A DNA stretch of 64,000 nt. It comes from Kappaphycus alvarezii (taxonomy: Eukaryota; Rhodophyta; Florideophyceae; Gigartinales; Solieriaceae). The translations under genes and the position numbers were made by a program. Position 1 is the stretch's first letter, and every line of letters starts with the position of its first letter. The stretch is from NCBI GenBank assembly GCA_002205965.3, contig NADL03000674.1, positions 124,001 to 188,000 on the forward strand, in the 5' to 3' direction. The notes beneath the pieces are model-generated. The model ran no database searches, was not told the DNA's origin, and saw nothing but the letters and a program-made list of their open reading frames with translations. This document shows positions 33,082-46,300 of the stretch, one piece after another.

Positions 33082-33089
33082 AATTTATA
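33082..33089 (-). promoter_or_regulatory. TATA box of the peroxidase gene
   Basis: On the minus strand TATAAATT lies about 90 bases before the ATG, followed by a pyrimidine-rich leader (CCCACCCCCTCTGCCTCTCC). This is the typical layout of a TATA-driven eukaryotic promoter with a short untranslated leader. Transcription would start about 25-30 bases downstream, giving a leader of roughly 60 bases. Confidence 0.65.
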
Positions 33090-33099
33090 GGGAGCTGTG

Positions 33100-36055
33100 G
33101 GCGATGTGGGGAGAGGAGGTGGCTGACTTTGGGGAGGATTTGAATGGGTTTGCAGAGTGTTGTTGGATTGACAATGACGTACAGAAAGGAGTCAGGTGGA
33201 GGTGAGATGCTGAGCGAAAGAGACATAGGACAGGGATTACGCGTCGGGAAAGAAGGTGGCGGGTTGGGATTTGGACTTGATGCCAACTATGGGATGGGAA
33301 CAAGGGTTGGCAAAGGGGATGATGGGGTGTGATGCACCAATACCAGCTGGGCGAGCAGATGGATGGTGCAAGCTGTTGTGTTGTAGTCACGAGATGGTGA
33401 TGTGGAGGCAAGGATAATGATAATCAAATGACTGGGAAGAATAGAACGCAGCCTTGTTGTGGTATGGGGGTTGGGATGAAAGGGGTTCTACATGACCCTG
33501 TCTCTAGTGCTGTGCTGATAGGATATTGCTGCAAATGGTGGATGTATGAAGTTGGTAACTTGTTCATGGTACGGCGGGTACTCGCAATTGTAACTTTATT
33601 CGACTCGCAAAAACATAGCTATTGGTTGCTCCATTCAACTTTCAAGAGATTTTTTTTGATTGTCAAAAGGGGGCACCTGTACTTTGCTGGGACATACCTA
33701 AAGTTGCGAGGTAAAACAAAAAGGGAGCAGTCGACGAGGCGTAATGTAATTCATTTGATGAACAAACCATTCTGCAGTCATTGAAATGATCGTGTTGGAT
33801 GCTGGTAGCTGTCACACAGCTCTCAGCTGGTAAATGAATGCAGCAGCGGGCATTGCGTGAGCATTTTAGACACAACCTAGAGTCTCTCTCGGTTGGGTTA
33901 TTTTAATGTCGGGAAAATGTGATCGGCTGCATCCACGCCGTTGGTGATGTTGGGACCATAACAGACTGCCATGGTTGCATTGAGGTTTGCGGAAATTGCT
34001 AAGAAAGACAGGGTAATGTTAGATTGGTGCAGCCTTGGATGAACGACAGCAACATTGTTGCACGGGTTGAACAAAAATTATTTTCGCACATTGTGCGGTG
34101 CACTCTTGGCGGAAATTGCACCGAGTAGTTTGGTGAAAGGCGAAGACACCTGGCAGCGATGGCGGACCAAGTGACAGATCTGTGGTGCAACGGGGAAAGG
34201 TTTGGAGTGCTTTCATATTTGAAAGAAGTGGTCAGCTGTTTCCAATGGTGCAACGTGCTGAGGATCTGAAACATTCTCCCAGCAGTACTGTAACTGATGC
34301 CCCCTGCAAAACACCACGCATGTGGTGGGCATGGTCATCCAAAGCAAGTTTTCATCAGTATGAGAAGAACTTTCGGCTTTATTGGTACAGTATGGGTGTC
34401 CGACGCAGTTTCAGTAGACTAGGACATTTATACGATACAGTACTGTAACGTGACTAGGTCGCAATGAAAAAGTCCGTCAGGAGCATGCCCTGTGTTCCTA
34501 TGATACTGTACAGCACTGCATTGATTATTGCGCACTGTTGCAATGTCTACATATGAGCTACACTGATCTGCACAGCACACAGGGTACCATCTAAATTCAA
34601 TACAAGGCATGTCGGCGTGCCAGGAAAAAGCAGGATATTCATCAATGACATCCGAAATTGCGAAATTTGTTCAGCTAAAGCAAACATGTTATACCAAAGC
34701 AACATCGAAACCACAGTGTTACGTCACCATAAAAAGATCAATTTCCCTAAAAAGCTCTACAAAACAACATGAGGGTACACATGCTGGCACCTTGGTGTTG
34801 CTATACAAATATGCTCTGGAAACGAGTCTCCCTTCTCACACGACCGTGTCAAATTGCTGACACACATTGGCGCATGTATTTTCTCACCGAGAACCGCTCA
34901 CCTAAATTTAACTACATGAATCCTATTTGTGAGCAACTGCGCCTAGCTACTTGAATGTTCCTTCAACTGTAAAGTCTGCAATTGTCTTGTCTATCAAGCG
35001 TGGAATTCTTTGTTGGGACGCCTCTTACCACAACATTGCTCTACAGCGTTGCAATGTCATTACAACAGCGAGTGTCCGGGCGGGCTCATTGTTGCCACAG
35101 CGACTGGTTGCACATGTGTTACCCCGCGCAGTGTGTACTGTACTGTACAGCACAGCATTAGTGGATCAGGAACTGTACTCTATGCGCGTTCTAAAAGTAG
35201 AGATACTGCGCGTCCAAGTGTGTGGCTTTCAATCTTTTGTGTTGGCTGTTGGCAGGAGAGTTTAGCCGAGTGTAACAGTCTACCCGCAACTACTTGCACA
35301 GTACACTGTTCAGTAGGGTTCTCTAAAGTACAGTTTTTCAAGCTGGCTTTATCTCGTGTTTAGACGATGGATTCTTCTGGTGGTACCCCCTTGCTTATTG
35401 TTGGCGTGGGTGCATGACTCAGCCGTCTCCTGGAGATGTCTTCAAGTCTAGTTTAAACTTAGTGCAGATCTTGGAACGCATTAAAAGGACCCCCCCCCAA
35501 TGTGCTGTACAGGGTACGAGTAGGAGTGGTACACCGAATGCTGGCATTTGCCGCTGGTGGCACTGGAAGTGGAGGAACAAAAAATATGTTGTACTGTTAC
35601 AGTGAACTGTCGCGTCAAGGTCACGCTGGTTCGAGGAAGGGTCAATATTTAGTGCCAAATTTGCAGTGCAAAACTCCAGATAGTGCACATTACTACTTGG
35701 GCATGACACAGAAAGAGTTGAAAAATGTTTCCAAATGAATCATTCTCAAATTTGTTATTGTAGCTTTTCCGTACTCTAATTCCCTGACGTTTGAAAGCGC
35801 AGGGGGCACGGAAGGCCGGTTTTACGGGTTTTCACACAGAGCAGTACAGTACAGTAGAAGCAAGTTGCCTTATTCTCTGCTAGGGTAATCAATGACAGAT
35901 AAAGTGTAACCCCGTTGTCAGCATGGGTCTCGGTCAAGTGGTTTGGTATGCAAAGAACGGGGGTATGCTGAAGGCAGGGGAAATTTCACTGCTTCCTAAA
36001 ATGGTCTAAAATCGTCGTCTCGCTCAACCGGGACTGCTTCTGCAGCCTCAGAGCT
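33100..36055. other. Intergenic DNA between peroxidase gene and Tigger pseudogene
   Basis: Frames reach 118-150 codons but overlap in antisense and carry no motif. GTACTGTAC-type clusters occur at 34,430-34,515, 35,135-35,150 and 35,845-35,860. A run of nine C lies near 35,490. The first few hundred bases hold the peroxidase promoter. Nothing else is supported. Confidence 0.5.
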
Positions 36056-36060
36056 CGTTG

Positions 36061-37260
36061 CTAGCTTAGAATCACTTTTCTAAGACCGCCATCAATCTTC
36101 CCTAAACGTTCCAGGACGGCCCGAGCAGCTGCAAGGCACTTGAAGTCCTCCTTAAAAGTGGGCAATTCCTCCACATAATTTTCCTCATCTGAACTATTCT
36201 CCTCCTCTTCTCCATTTGATACTCCTGCAATAAACTCACCTATCTCCTTGTTTTTTCTCTGTTGACTAACTTCATCCTCGTCTTCTGGATAAAGAAGACA
36301 ATTCAAAGACATTTTGTTGAATTGCACACCATGCTCTCGTAAACCCCGGACAACTTTCTCTCTCGTTTCCGTTCCAATCTGGCTCAAAATATCATTGTCT
36401 GCATCAAGCCGCTCCCCAAAGCAATTTTTAAAGCAATGTGATATAACTTCATTCGACAGAAGACGCCATTCTTTCTCCACCCATCTCATTGCGGTCAGAA
36501 TGTCGACATCATAAATGGACTTCTTTCCACCATCCACTCTATCAAAAATGCGAAACAATAAGCAGCGGCGGAACCTAACCTTTAGAGCTGCAACGATACC
36601 AGCATCAAATGACTGAATGCGCCTGGTTGTATTAAGTGGCAGAAACTGAACATCAAAATTATTCAAAACCGGAAATATGTCCTTACTTCCATGTGCAGAG
36701 CAATTGTCAATAAAGAGCAAAATATTCCTGTATTTTGTTTTCCAGACGTAGCTGTTTAGACGTAAAAGCCAAACAAAGAACAGCACTTGATTTATCCACC
36801 TTTTTTTAAAATTGGTAGTCCAAAACAAGTTCATGGCCATATTTACTCCAAATTGCCTAGGATGCTTTGCGATTCCAATAATCATCATGGGATACTTTTC
36901 GGATCGATCCCAGTTACAACATGCTAGGAACGTAATCCGGGTCTTATAATTTTTCATCTCAGAAACCCGTTTGTCTGCAATGTCCACCCAGGCGGATGCC
37001 TATAAAAGGCCAAACTCATCCGCATTCCATATGTCCTTCCGAGAATTTTTACCAATCTTCGCCTGAATGTTAGGCATGGCCAATGTCAAAGCTGTTTCGT
37101 CGGCTTTAAGTGCTTCCGCATAGAAACGACAAAACTTAATCCGATGTGGCCTCTGAAAAAAGTGTAACAAGCTCTTTCAAAACTTTAGTGCCCGCTTTTG
37201 GTCCGGCGGTAGATGCTTTTTTGCTTCACCCATCATTAACGGGGCTTTTTGTGTCAAAAT
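36061..37260 (-). pseudogene. Tigger/CENP-B-like (pogo, Tc1/mariner superfamily) transposase pseudogene
   Basis: The main frame (36,061-36,987, about 308 codons) is the DDE domain of a Tigger/Jerky-type transposase: TRITFLACCNWDRSEKYPMM at residues 17-36, FIDNCSAHGS with Asp94, then FLPLNTTRRIQSFDAGI with Asp128, and an acidic C-terminus (EEEENSSDEE). The first catalytic aspartate lies upstream in IWNADEFGLL (about 37,014-37,045), separated by a stop codon. Further upstream 37,080-37,260 reads QKAPLMMGEAKKHLPP and HRIKFCRFYAEALKADETAL, the helix-turn-helix part of CENP-B-like proteins, again with a stop. All three aspartates remain, so the element died by interruption and not by loss of the active site. 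The N-terminal DNA-binding end and terminal repeats were not found. Confidence 0.85.
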
Positions 37261-37264
37261 AGAC

Positions 37265-38550
37265 CTATTTACTTGAGTGCCCTGACCAAACTATGTGAAA
37301 TACACGTGAATTGAGCACGCTCAAGTCTTGAGGTTTCAGCTAAGCTTCAGTTCTTGAATATGGCACTCTTCGAAAGTGGAAGATTTACAAAAGTCGATTT
37401 TGAGGAGAGAATGTGGGAAATTGTTGTTTTATTCGGGTTTTGACAAATTCAAGGTACTTCGTGCCCACAAGGCAAGGCTATTCTGGCTTTGCGTCTCTTG
37501 TTACTCCTTTCTTCGCTCGTGTTCAGCAATTATAAGCTGTTTTTGTCGGACAGTAATACCTATTTGCATCTTGGGAGCGAAACATTGCGGGAGGAAGGGT
37601 GAGGAAAGAAGCGGCAAGCAGATTCATAGATGATTAGCCAAGGCCCCGAGGGTTAATACGTGATAAAAAAACGGGTGAGGACAAGGTGGTGCCATCAAAA
37701 CTGTACGTTTCAGCCTGATGCAGTTTTGATCCCTCTCAGATGAGTTAACATGATTTTGTAAGTTTGACCTCAAACGGCCTTAGGGCATACCAATGGTAGG
37801 CAAATTGATCGTTACAGAACGAAATTGCAATCAAGATGCGTTGCTGTTACACTGCGTCATGCATGACCTTGGGGAATGGGACACTAAATTTACTTTTAAA
37901 ATAGGGGTGGAAAAGATAGAGGTATGCCATTATGTGGGGATCGGGGTATCTGTAGGAGAATCAGGTTCCACGGATGTGTCTGAGCGGGCGGGATGCACCA
38001 CGATGCACATTGCTAGCGCTTGACAATATTTGGCTTATCTGGACCTAGTGGACACGTGGGCTATAGTACAGACTGTGCTGGATGACAATGCTGACTGATG
38101 TATTTATTAATTGAAAATAATATCTAAGGGAGATTGTAGAGATAGTAATTAGTAATTACGGGTGCGTACAGGGTGGAAGTGAGATATAACGCGCCCACAT
38201 TGTGACGTGACAATAAACCAGCAAGCATCCCCGAAACCAGAAACTAAGGTCAACAATTTATCTAATTCCGCAGCGCCACCCCCTCTACCGCCAGTGTTCG
38301 GCTTATTACGACACATTCGTGAGCCTCACCAGAGACTGTGCTTCCCCTTTACCACTAACGTGTCTTACTCATCTTTAACTACTGAGACGGTGCGGTCTGC
38401 TCACTCTCTTGCCAAATTCTAGGGAAATAATACTACAATGTGCACAAATATTGTGCAAAACTTTTAGCTCAGTCGCTACATCTGCATCTTCGCCATCTTC
38501 TGCTGTGCTGACAGTAAGCAATCCGCTAGCTGTCACGTACTCCCATGATT
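37265..38550. other. No recognisable gene
   Basis: Frames of 60-85 codons only. Part of 37,265-37,560 may be the decayed N-terminus of the Tigger gene on the minus strand. Near 38,080-38,160 the DNA is AT-rich with ATTAATTGAAAATAATATC. A 76-codon frame (37,793-38,023) has no recognised motif. Confidence 0.45.
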
Positions 38551-38557
38551 CGTCCAC

Positions 38558-40420
38558 TGTAATTGACTGTCGTCGTCGGTAATTACAGCTAGGGCTAGTG
38601 GGCCCATTATCGGACCACTGGGTCTACCCGGTCTATTTTTGAAGTCAATAAATACCGGGTGCTGTCCGCGTGCGCCTCCGTCGGCATCGGGATACTACTC
38701 TCTTACCGTCAATCACGATCAACCGGTCGGAGTACGCCACGGTGATCACTACGGCTCTACTCCGTCTAGGCACGACGAGTCTACAGCCATTGTGTGCCGG
38801 CATAGACAGCCGGTAACAACGCAACGTCGAACACACTGATTACGATTCAAACGACTACGTTCAACTTCTGCTTATGAACGAAGATCTCCACAAAATGTCT
38901 GGCTCTCCAGAGATATCGTCGGCATCATCGGAGTAGGTGGCAACTACCGTCGACTACACACGCCTCAAAGCAGCCGATGCATAGTAAATTCGCACTTTTC
39001 TGCGCGCGTATGATCAGTACGCTAAGAAGGTGCAGGAGCGCGCCGCCAGTTAGTCGCGCAACAAGTTGTCACGAACGAGGTTGTTACTCCAGTCAATCTC
39101 AAGGTCTGCGTTGACGCAGAATAGCTGGAGTCGACGATTGCCCTCGGTTTCATCGACGGTGTGACATCTTACGACGCTCTCACCGAGAAAAAGCTGCGAT
39201 ACTTTCTCAAGGCTAGAGGTACTGAGTCAAAGGAAGTAGTGACATTAGCCAAGCTGGACCGCATAGTTGCACAAGAACTGTGCATCGACATGCAAGACGC
39301 AAACGCGACCTTTCGCATACAGAACCTATTTGTAAAGTATCACACGATACTGCAGAGGAACGGCCTGTGCTGGATCCTGAAAGAGAATCAAAAGATAGCT
39401 GTTTACCACGTCCTCTCAACCATCCGTCCCGCTTCTCTGCATGCCCGACTAGAGTCGGACCTCGAATTTTCGAAGTACGAAAGTGCGCAAGGACTTCCAA
39501 GGCTTTATGGAACACGCGGTACGACTCTGAGAGGCTTTCCAACTTGTCGATAATGGCAAACCTCAGTCAGGTGTGATGAGCACGAAGAAGTGCAAAAGCA
39601 GCAATCGCGGCAGGAGCCGACAGGAAGACACTGCTTATTCGTCCGCTAAGTCTAAACCCTCCAAACAAGCCCCAGTTTGCCTCTACGGACCACACAAATC
39701 TAAAGGCATACGACATCTTCTGCGAGACTGCCGGGAGTGCCCGGAGGACGAAAAAGCGTCGTTAATATCTTGCGTTTCCATGCCATATTCACCGATTTTT
39801 TATGCCGTCAGGCAAAATCCTATGCAGGTTTCGGGGACATGCGGAGAGTGAGTGATGCTGACAACGAGGTTACACTGTATAGCTTTCTATTGCTTATTTT
39901 CGGGAGTTTGAAACTGGGATGTACAATACAGGAACCGACTATGTTGCTAGCTAAGTGCTACCCGGGTGGTCTACGTCGGCCACATGCGCACGGGTGCGGG
40001 ACACGATAGCGTTCGCCAGAGACGACTAGATCGTGCAACTAATGCGTCGGAAAATTCTCAGTCTAACAACTCCAACCCATTCAAGTAAACACCAATATAA
40101 CTCCAACAGATGTATGCAATTTCTCCGCGATGCGCGGGAGGAGGTCATCCATGAAGCAGATAGTAGCGGGGGAAGGAGAACCCAGGGGATGGAAAGCCAG
40201 CAGTTGGAAATCGAAATTTGGGGCTTGTGTGGGGATATCGGGGGGCGGGGGGAATCGACGCGACAGTTTGCGTTCGAGGTCAGACCTCAATACCTCGTCA
40301 ACAGGCCGTAGTGCGTCAGGGTCGCTTGAACATGGGGGGATTTTATGTAATTTTGTGATTACGGATGTGGGGCGGCTATTTCTCAGGGGAGTGGTCCATG
40401 TATTGGGGACAGAGTGAGGC
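38558..40420 (+). mobile_element. Ty3/gypsy-type fossil 5: possible 5-prime LTR, gag and protease-like part
   Basis: A gag-like region lies on the plus strand at about 38,880-39,850, with LTEKKLRYFLKARG, a helical core, and later CLYGPHKSKGIRHLLRDC, a zinc-knuckle-like end. At about 40,290-40,420 GILCNFVITDVGRLFLRGV resembles the start of the protease domain of related elements. A candidate LTR (38,558-38,838, TGTAATTGACTG to GAACACA, with AATAAA inside) precedes the gag part. Reverse transcriptase and everything after it are absent. It is broken in several places and old. The LTR call is tentative because no second copy is present. Confidence 0.6.
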
Positions 40421-40504
40421 AGACGGCCCTACACGTCTGGCTTGAGGCCACTCCAACGGTGCTTTACTGGCTGCAATGTGATGCCAACGATACACCAATA
40501 GTAC

Positions 40505-41045
40505 CGCACTATTGATACAGTACAGTACCTATGTTTTGCACTGAAATACATTCCCTTCTCTTGCAGCATACTGTACTGTACAGTACTGTACTATACTGTA
40601 GTGTGCTGATTTGTTATACCTACTGTACTGTGTACTGTACGGTATGCAACTGTACTGTACTGTACTGTACAGTATGCTAACGCAGTGCATACTACTTACA
40701 GTATGGTACAGTACAGTACTCATGCGTGGCAATTGCATTTTGAATGTAAACAAGATACGAAGTTGCACGCATGCCCGTTGCCTGGCACGGCCTGCCTTGA
40801 TACACTGCGTGTCATTGATGTACTGTACTGTACAGTACTGTACAGTAATGTACGGTAGATTATGTACCAGATGGTTGATTGGTCTGTGAACTGCGTACAC
40901 TGAACAGTTGCATTACAGGGCTGTTTTGTAATGTGTCGCATATTCTGTAATATTACAGTACATTTACTGTTACAGTACAGTACTGTAGCGCAGCAATGTT
41001 GCGTCAGGGCAGTACAGTACAGTACAGTGCTGTACTATATTGCAC
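40505..41045. repeat. Dense GTACTGTAC palindromic array
   Basis: The stretch contains many overlapping copies of the self-complementary units GTACTGTAC, GTACAGTAC and TACTGTACAGTA, densest at 40,565-40,710, 40,815-40,855 and 40,955-41,035, with unique DNA between. The strand can fold into extended hairpins. The same motif appears in smaller clusters through the window (8.6, 8.9, 24.9, 25.2, 29.3, 34.4, 35.1, 35.8, 51.7 and 52.3 kb). Confidence 0.85.
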
Positions 41046-41329
41046 TCTACGGTAGTAGTGGGTCGATGCTGAAAACCTAATTTGCGCTATGCACTCAAAT
41101 TTCATTTTCGGTAATTGACCATCTTACCCCGTCAGGAAACGGTTCTGCTAAAAGTAAAACAAAATATCAAAAAGGGTGAAATCAGAGGGTCAGTATGAGC
41201 GTCAATATGATTACACCACACTGAGATGAGAGAGGCGTCCATTTTCCATACCAAACCCAACATCTCTACGTTGATCAACGGCCTGCTCCCCAAGCGCCGA
41301 TTCCAAACCGCCTCATTATCCTCTTCACG

Positions 41330-41830
41330 ATGCTGTTGCATCGCCACCACCAAGTGAAGACCAATGAAGGATCCTTCAGGGAGTGTTTGACAGTTAATGC
41401 GAGAGGACGCCGAGATCGACGAGTCACAGGAAGTGCATTGCTAAGCCCTTCAATGGCTTTGTTTCTCGTCCTTTACTTCCTTATGCGATCAATCGCTTAT
41501 TACCGTCACGGGAAAAAATGCAGTCGTGCTACAATGAAAATGGAGGTGGGGTGGTTGTTGACTCCGCTTTTGCAAAAGGTGCGTATCCTTTTCTGATTAA
41601 GTCAGCGCAAGACGAGAAAAGGGCCCAAGGAGCTACAGATGTAAAAAGAACACGCAAAGCCACTTCAGCTCATCAGGCCTCGGAGTGGGGGATGAGGGCG
41701 TTCCAAAGGACATTCCATCGTATGCAAAACAGGTTTAAGTACGAAGAGAACGGGGAAAGAAACTGGTTTTACTTTTTGGAGCGCATTTATTCAATCTCAG
41801 GTCAAACATGGTGGGAATCAATCAAATAAT
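41330..41830 (+). pseudogene. Harbinger-like (DDE_4) transposase C-terminal fragment
   Basis: The plus-strand frame 41,518-41,829 reads GGVVVDSAFAKGAYPFLIKS, then ATSAHQASEWGMRAFQRTF and KYEENGERN, and continues past its end with VGINQI in another frame. This matches the last third of a large group of PIF/Harbinger-like DDE_4 transposases, including one catalytic Asp in VVDSAFA. The N-terminal two thirds are absent or unrecognisable upstream (41,130-41,330). A convergent gene on the opposite strand (42,331-42,836) probably belonged to the same transposon. Confidence 0.65.
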
Positions 41831-41941
41831 CTCCTCGTACATGCCACATCTTGGCGTCGAGGCAAGCAACTTCTTACGGGGATCCTTCCATATCTAAAGG
41901 GTAGAGTCTAGTTTTCTTCAATTTCCCCTTTCCACCCCATT

Positions 41942-42079
41942 TGGAGGAGGGACAGATCCTTTATGCGTGAAGGGAATCATCATCTCCATAAATTGTTGAT
42001 GGCGGCGATTTGGAGGAGGAGCAGATCCTCTATCCACGAAGAGCATCATCATTTCCATAAATTGTTGATGGCGGCGATT
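41942..42079. repeat. Tandem repeat, 69-bp unit, two diverged copies
   Basis: Units 41,942-42,010 and 42,011-42,079 both begin TGGAGGAGG and end CCATAAATTGTTGATGGCGG followed by CGATT. They differ at about nine or ten positions by eye, mostly in the first half. They lie between the Harbinger-like transposase end and its convergent partner gene. Confidence 0.85.
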
Positions 42080-42330
42080 ATCCTCCTCCAGACGGCTCCA
42101 CTCCTCTCTTCTCTCCTCTTCACGCCGTGCTGCATCTTCTTTCTACGTTGCTGATCCTGTAAGATCATCAATTACATCATAGAATGGGAGCTGTTATCCT
42201 CAACATGGCGGCGTGGAAGTCTCTTACTTACCAAAGGTCTTGGAGATGGGATTTCTTTCGGAGGGGGGGCAATATCTACTCTCAGTCTACTTCGTTGTTT
42301 AACTCAATGCTTCCCTGCGCTTCGCCTTGT

Positions 42331-42836
42331 TCATTTAATCAATTTCCACTGCTTCTTTTCCAGAAATAATTCCTCGGCAACCACTTCATCCTCTGCTCCG
42401 TCGCCAAGATCCGCATGTTCCGTCATGCGATAGCGCAGTTTCTTTGCACGTTTTAAATCTTGCGGTATCCTCGGATCACCGGTCGGCATTCTTCTTCTAT
42501 GCAGTGTAGCAAATTTTCTCTTCAGACTATTACCAGTTCTTCTCTCATCCGGAAAAGTCGCTGCATGCTGCTGCAACATATCCCATTCTTCTTTGCAAAG
42601 GTGAAGGTACGCTTCGATTACGTACAAAAGGAAGTCAACCTCTCTTTGGCTGAAACCGGATCCTCTTGTTGGTAGCCACTGACTGTATTGCGTGCCCCAG
42701 TATTTTTTGTTATCCTCGGTACGGCCGGGAAGCTTTGGGAAGCCATTCCTCCAAAGCCGTAGGCCTTACGAACCATCCGGTTGTTTTTGGGAACGGCATT
42801 CTCCGGTGGAGGTGATGTCCTATTTGTAACCGGATG
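42331..42836 (-). pseudogene. Partner gene of the Harbinger-like transposon, 3-prime part, cut by a Ty3/gypsy insertion
   Basis: Read on the minus strand the protein contains MVRKAYGFGG, then EAYLHLCKEEWDMLQQHAAT, SLKRKFATLHRRRMPTGDPR and a C-terminal basic/acidic tail. The R-x-x-SLKRKF...PTGDP...AK pattern matches a DNA-binding-like family that accompanies Harbinger-type transposases in algae and oomycetes as I remember it; this family attribution is moderate. The frame shifts once near 42,630. The upstream end runs straight into the 3-prime LTR at 42,836. Its missing start is best explained by 56,964-57,004, now 14 kb away. Confidence 0.6.
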
Positions 42837-43343
42837 TGTGGGGGTTTGGGCGCACAAGAGGTAATCGATGGTTGAACTGATGGTTGAAGCTTCCGGTGAA
42901 CAGACCGGAGCTTCTGACCATGGTTTATATAGAGAAGAATTCAACGAGAGTGACAATGAATGGTAAGCAAACAATACTAAATTCAAAGGTATTCTAGAAG
43001 AACAGGCCTAGGGGCGTAATACTACAAGGTTTTGAGAGTTCACCTAGTATATTGCGGTGAGACTGACAATATTGCCCATCATGGCAGAGTTCATTGATCC
43101 ACTTGGCGAGACAGCACAAAGCACTTCTGATTGGTCTTGCCTTGAAAGTATCTAGGAGTACTCCAGGTATCCATAATGGCTTCGTCTGATTGGTCTGTGG
43201 TATTGCGTTGCGTCGGTGCCAGATTACAGTACATTAGTTGCGCTGATGTCTCCTTACAGTGCTTATGTTGCACTGGTGCCTCTCTACGGTGCTCATGCCG
43301 TTTGAAGGCTACTAACGGGATACTACTGGGCATATTCGTCACA
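42837..43343 (-). repeat. 3-prime LTR of Ty3/gypsy copy 3
   Basis: The LTR is 507 bp with the same TG...CA ends, preceded in element orientation by the purine-rich TTAGGGGGAAGTGA. The flanking five bases on the plus strand are GGATG (42,832-42,836). Confidence 0.95.
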
Positions 43344-46300
43344 TCACTTCCCCCTAAGAAGAAGAATCGCCCCGATTCTTGTAGCTCTTCAATATTTCTT
43401 GGCAGTTTTGAAGCTCTGTTTCACACAACCAGGAGTTTTCGTGATCTGGGTACCCTTTCCATTTGATGAGATATTTGGTTTTTCTGTTTTGCTTCTTGTG
43501 TGCTAATATGGATTCGACTTCGTACTCTATGTGTCCATCCTGCGTTTTTATTGGTGGTGGCGGTGGGAGTTCTCGGTCAAATTCATCTCGGAAGTACGGC
43601 TTAAGGAGGCTTGCGTGGAAAGCATTGTGAATTCCCTTATCAATCATTGGCTGGGAAAGAATTAAGCGGTACGTGACTCCGTTAATATTTTCCGATATTT
43701 CGAAAGGGCCACAATACTTGGGGTTAAGTTTACGAGATCCAGCGCCATCCTCCAGAGCTAGATTTTTAGTTGAAAGCCAGACTTTATCACCAACTTTGAA
43801 CGTCGAAGGCCTCCTACTTTTGTTGACATAAGATGCTGTGGCATCGTTCGACCTCTTTATTTGTTTTGGGCCCTTTTCAGTGATTCTCGCATAGCTTTGA
43901 GGAAGTTTGCCGCGGCTGGGTTTTCTGTGGCTAGTATGTCCAAAGGAACAGTTTTAGGGTGAATTCCGTAATTGAGAAAGAATGGGGAGAATGTTGTAGT
44001 TGCGTTAATCGAGGAGTTGTAGGCAACTTCAAAGTCGACCAAGTATTTGTCCCAGTCGGATTTGTCGAAACTAACGAAGGAACGAATCATTTCCTCAATC
44101 TTTCGGTTCATCACTTCAGATTGCCCATCTGTCTGTGGGTGGTATGCAGAAGAAGGGGATATTTTGGTACCTAATAGGTGGAATAGACTTTTCCAAAACT
44201 TGCTCATAAAAATTGGATCTCTATCGCAAATGATATTTTCCGGGATTCCATGGTTTCTGTATATGTGGTCTTTAAAAAGGCTGGCAGTTGAAAGAGCATC
44301 TAGTTTTGGCTTTGTCGGGATAATCCTTATCATTTTTGATAGTCGGTCAACGACCGTGAGTACTCCACCATTTCCGTTCCTTGATTTGGAAGTGGTGTGA
44401 TGAAATCCATGGTTATGTGCGTCCACTTTGTTTTCGGGGGATCAAGAGGTTGTAAAAACCCTGCAGGTTTCTGGTTGGCTTGCTTATCTTTCTGGCAATG
44501 ACAAGAGCGAACGTACTGAATTACATCAGCCCGCAGGTTTTTCCAGTAAAACTTCGGTGATATTCTATTGATTGTTTTGGATATTCCCAAGTGTCCAGTA
44601 TTTGGAGTCGAATGGTAGTCATGCAATAACTTGGCTTTAAACGTTCCTTCTGGTATGCAAATTTTCCCGTGTCTTAACAAAAGCGATCCCTTTCTTTGGA
44701 AAGGTGCGTTCGGATCTTTGTATTCGTCTTTGAGGCTTTCATCTAGGTTATAGTCTTTCACAAGCTCTTCGAGTTCGGATGATTCAAAAAACGGAACAGT
44801 AATATTGTTTGATTCCGAAGATGTCTTCATTATTACTTCTTGGAGTAGCCCTTTGTTTCGATGGTGGGGTGAGGGTGCATTCTGGGGTTGTCTTGAAAGG
44901 GAATCGGCAACTATATTTGATTTCCCGGAGATGGGTATAATCTTGAAATCAAAGTCAACTAATCTTTCCAACCATCTAACCTGTCTCTGTGACAGATTAT
45001 CTTGTGTCTCGAGGTATCTCAACGGGTAGTGGTCCGAATGAACAGTGAAGAAGTTACCATACAAGTATGCTCTCCACCACTTTAGGCAGTCGACAATGGC
45101 CAATAGCTCTCTTTCGTGGGCTGCATAATTCTGTTCGGCATCATTTAAAGTTCTGGATGCGAAAGCGACTGGCCTTTTGTCCTTCGCGGTTCCTTGTTCC
45201 AATACAGCACCAATTGCGTATTGGGAAGCATCTGTAGTGACATAGATCGGTAGACTTGAATCGAAATTTCGAAGGACTGGAGCGTTGCACAATATTTTCT
45301 TCAGGGTTTGAAATGATTTTTCTTGAGTTTCTGTCCAATGAAAACAAACTTTCTTTGTCAACTCGGTAAGTGGTTTCGAAATTAAGGAACAACCCTTAAT
45401 AAACCGTCTATAATAGTTTACGAACCCCAAGAACGACTGAAGATGTTGTTTGTTCCGAGGCAGCGGCCATTCCATGACGGCTTTAATCTTGTTGGGATCC
45501 ACAGCAATTCCTTCCTGGCATATAATGTGCCCAAGATACTCAACTTCTTTAACACCAAAGACACACTTTGACAATTTTGCGAATAATTCTCCCTTCTAAG
45601 GATCTCTAATACTTCAGCGATGTGTTTCAAATGTTCTTCCCATGTCCTACTAAATATAAGAATGTCATCCAGATATACGATAACAAAAACGTCAAGTACA
45701 TCTTTGAAAATGTCGTTCATTAGACCCATGAAAGTCGCTGGGGCATTTGTCAATCCAAATGGCAATACCAGAAATTCGAAATGTCCATATCTAGTTCTAA
45801 ATGCCGTGAGGGGTATTGAAGATTCATCCAGTCTGATCTGATGAAAACCTGACCTCAGATCTATTTTAGAGAAGTACTTTGATCCTTTGAGCTGATCAAA
45901 GATATCGTCTATGCGCGGCAGTGGATAACTGTTCTTTACAGTGAGCCGATTGAGTGCTCTGTAATCCACGCACATCCGCAATGAGCTGTCCCTCTTCGTC
46001 ACGAAGAGAATTGGAGCCCCCCACGGGCTCTTGCTCGGTCTAATGAAATCACTCTCCAGCAGCTCATCTAGCTGCTTGCGAAGCTCCCCCATTTCTTTTC
46101 CGAAAGACGGTAGAGACCCTTTTTCTGGGGCTTCGCTTCTTTTTCTAATTCAATCTTGAAATCATACTTTCGCTTCGGAGGGAGGCCTTTTGGAAGTCTG
46201 CTTGGGAATACATCCTCATACTTGGTAAGTATGTCTTGAATATCTCCGGAATAGGTTTCCGTAGAATAGGACTTTGAACTTAGGGGTCTCACAAGTACTG

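Noticed and set aside
40505-41045. CRISPR-like array
   Set aside because: The repeats overlap, are palindromic and lack constant spacers; the context is eukaryotic.
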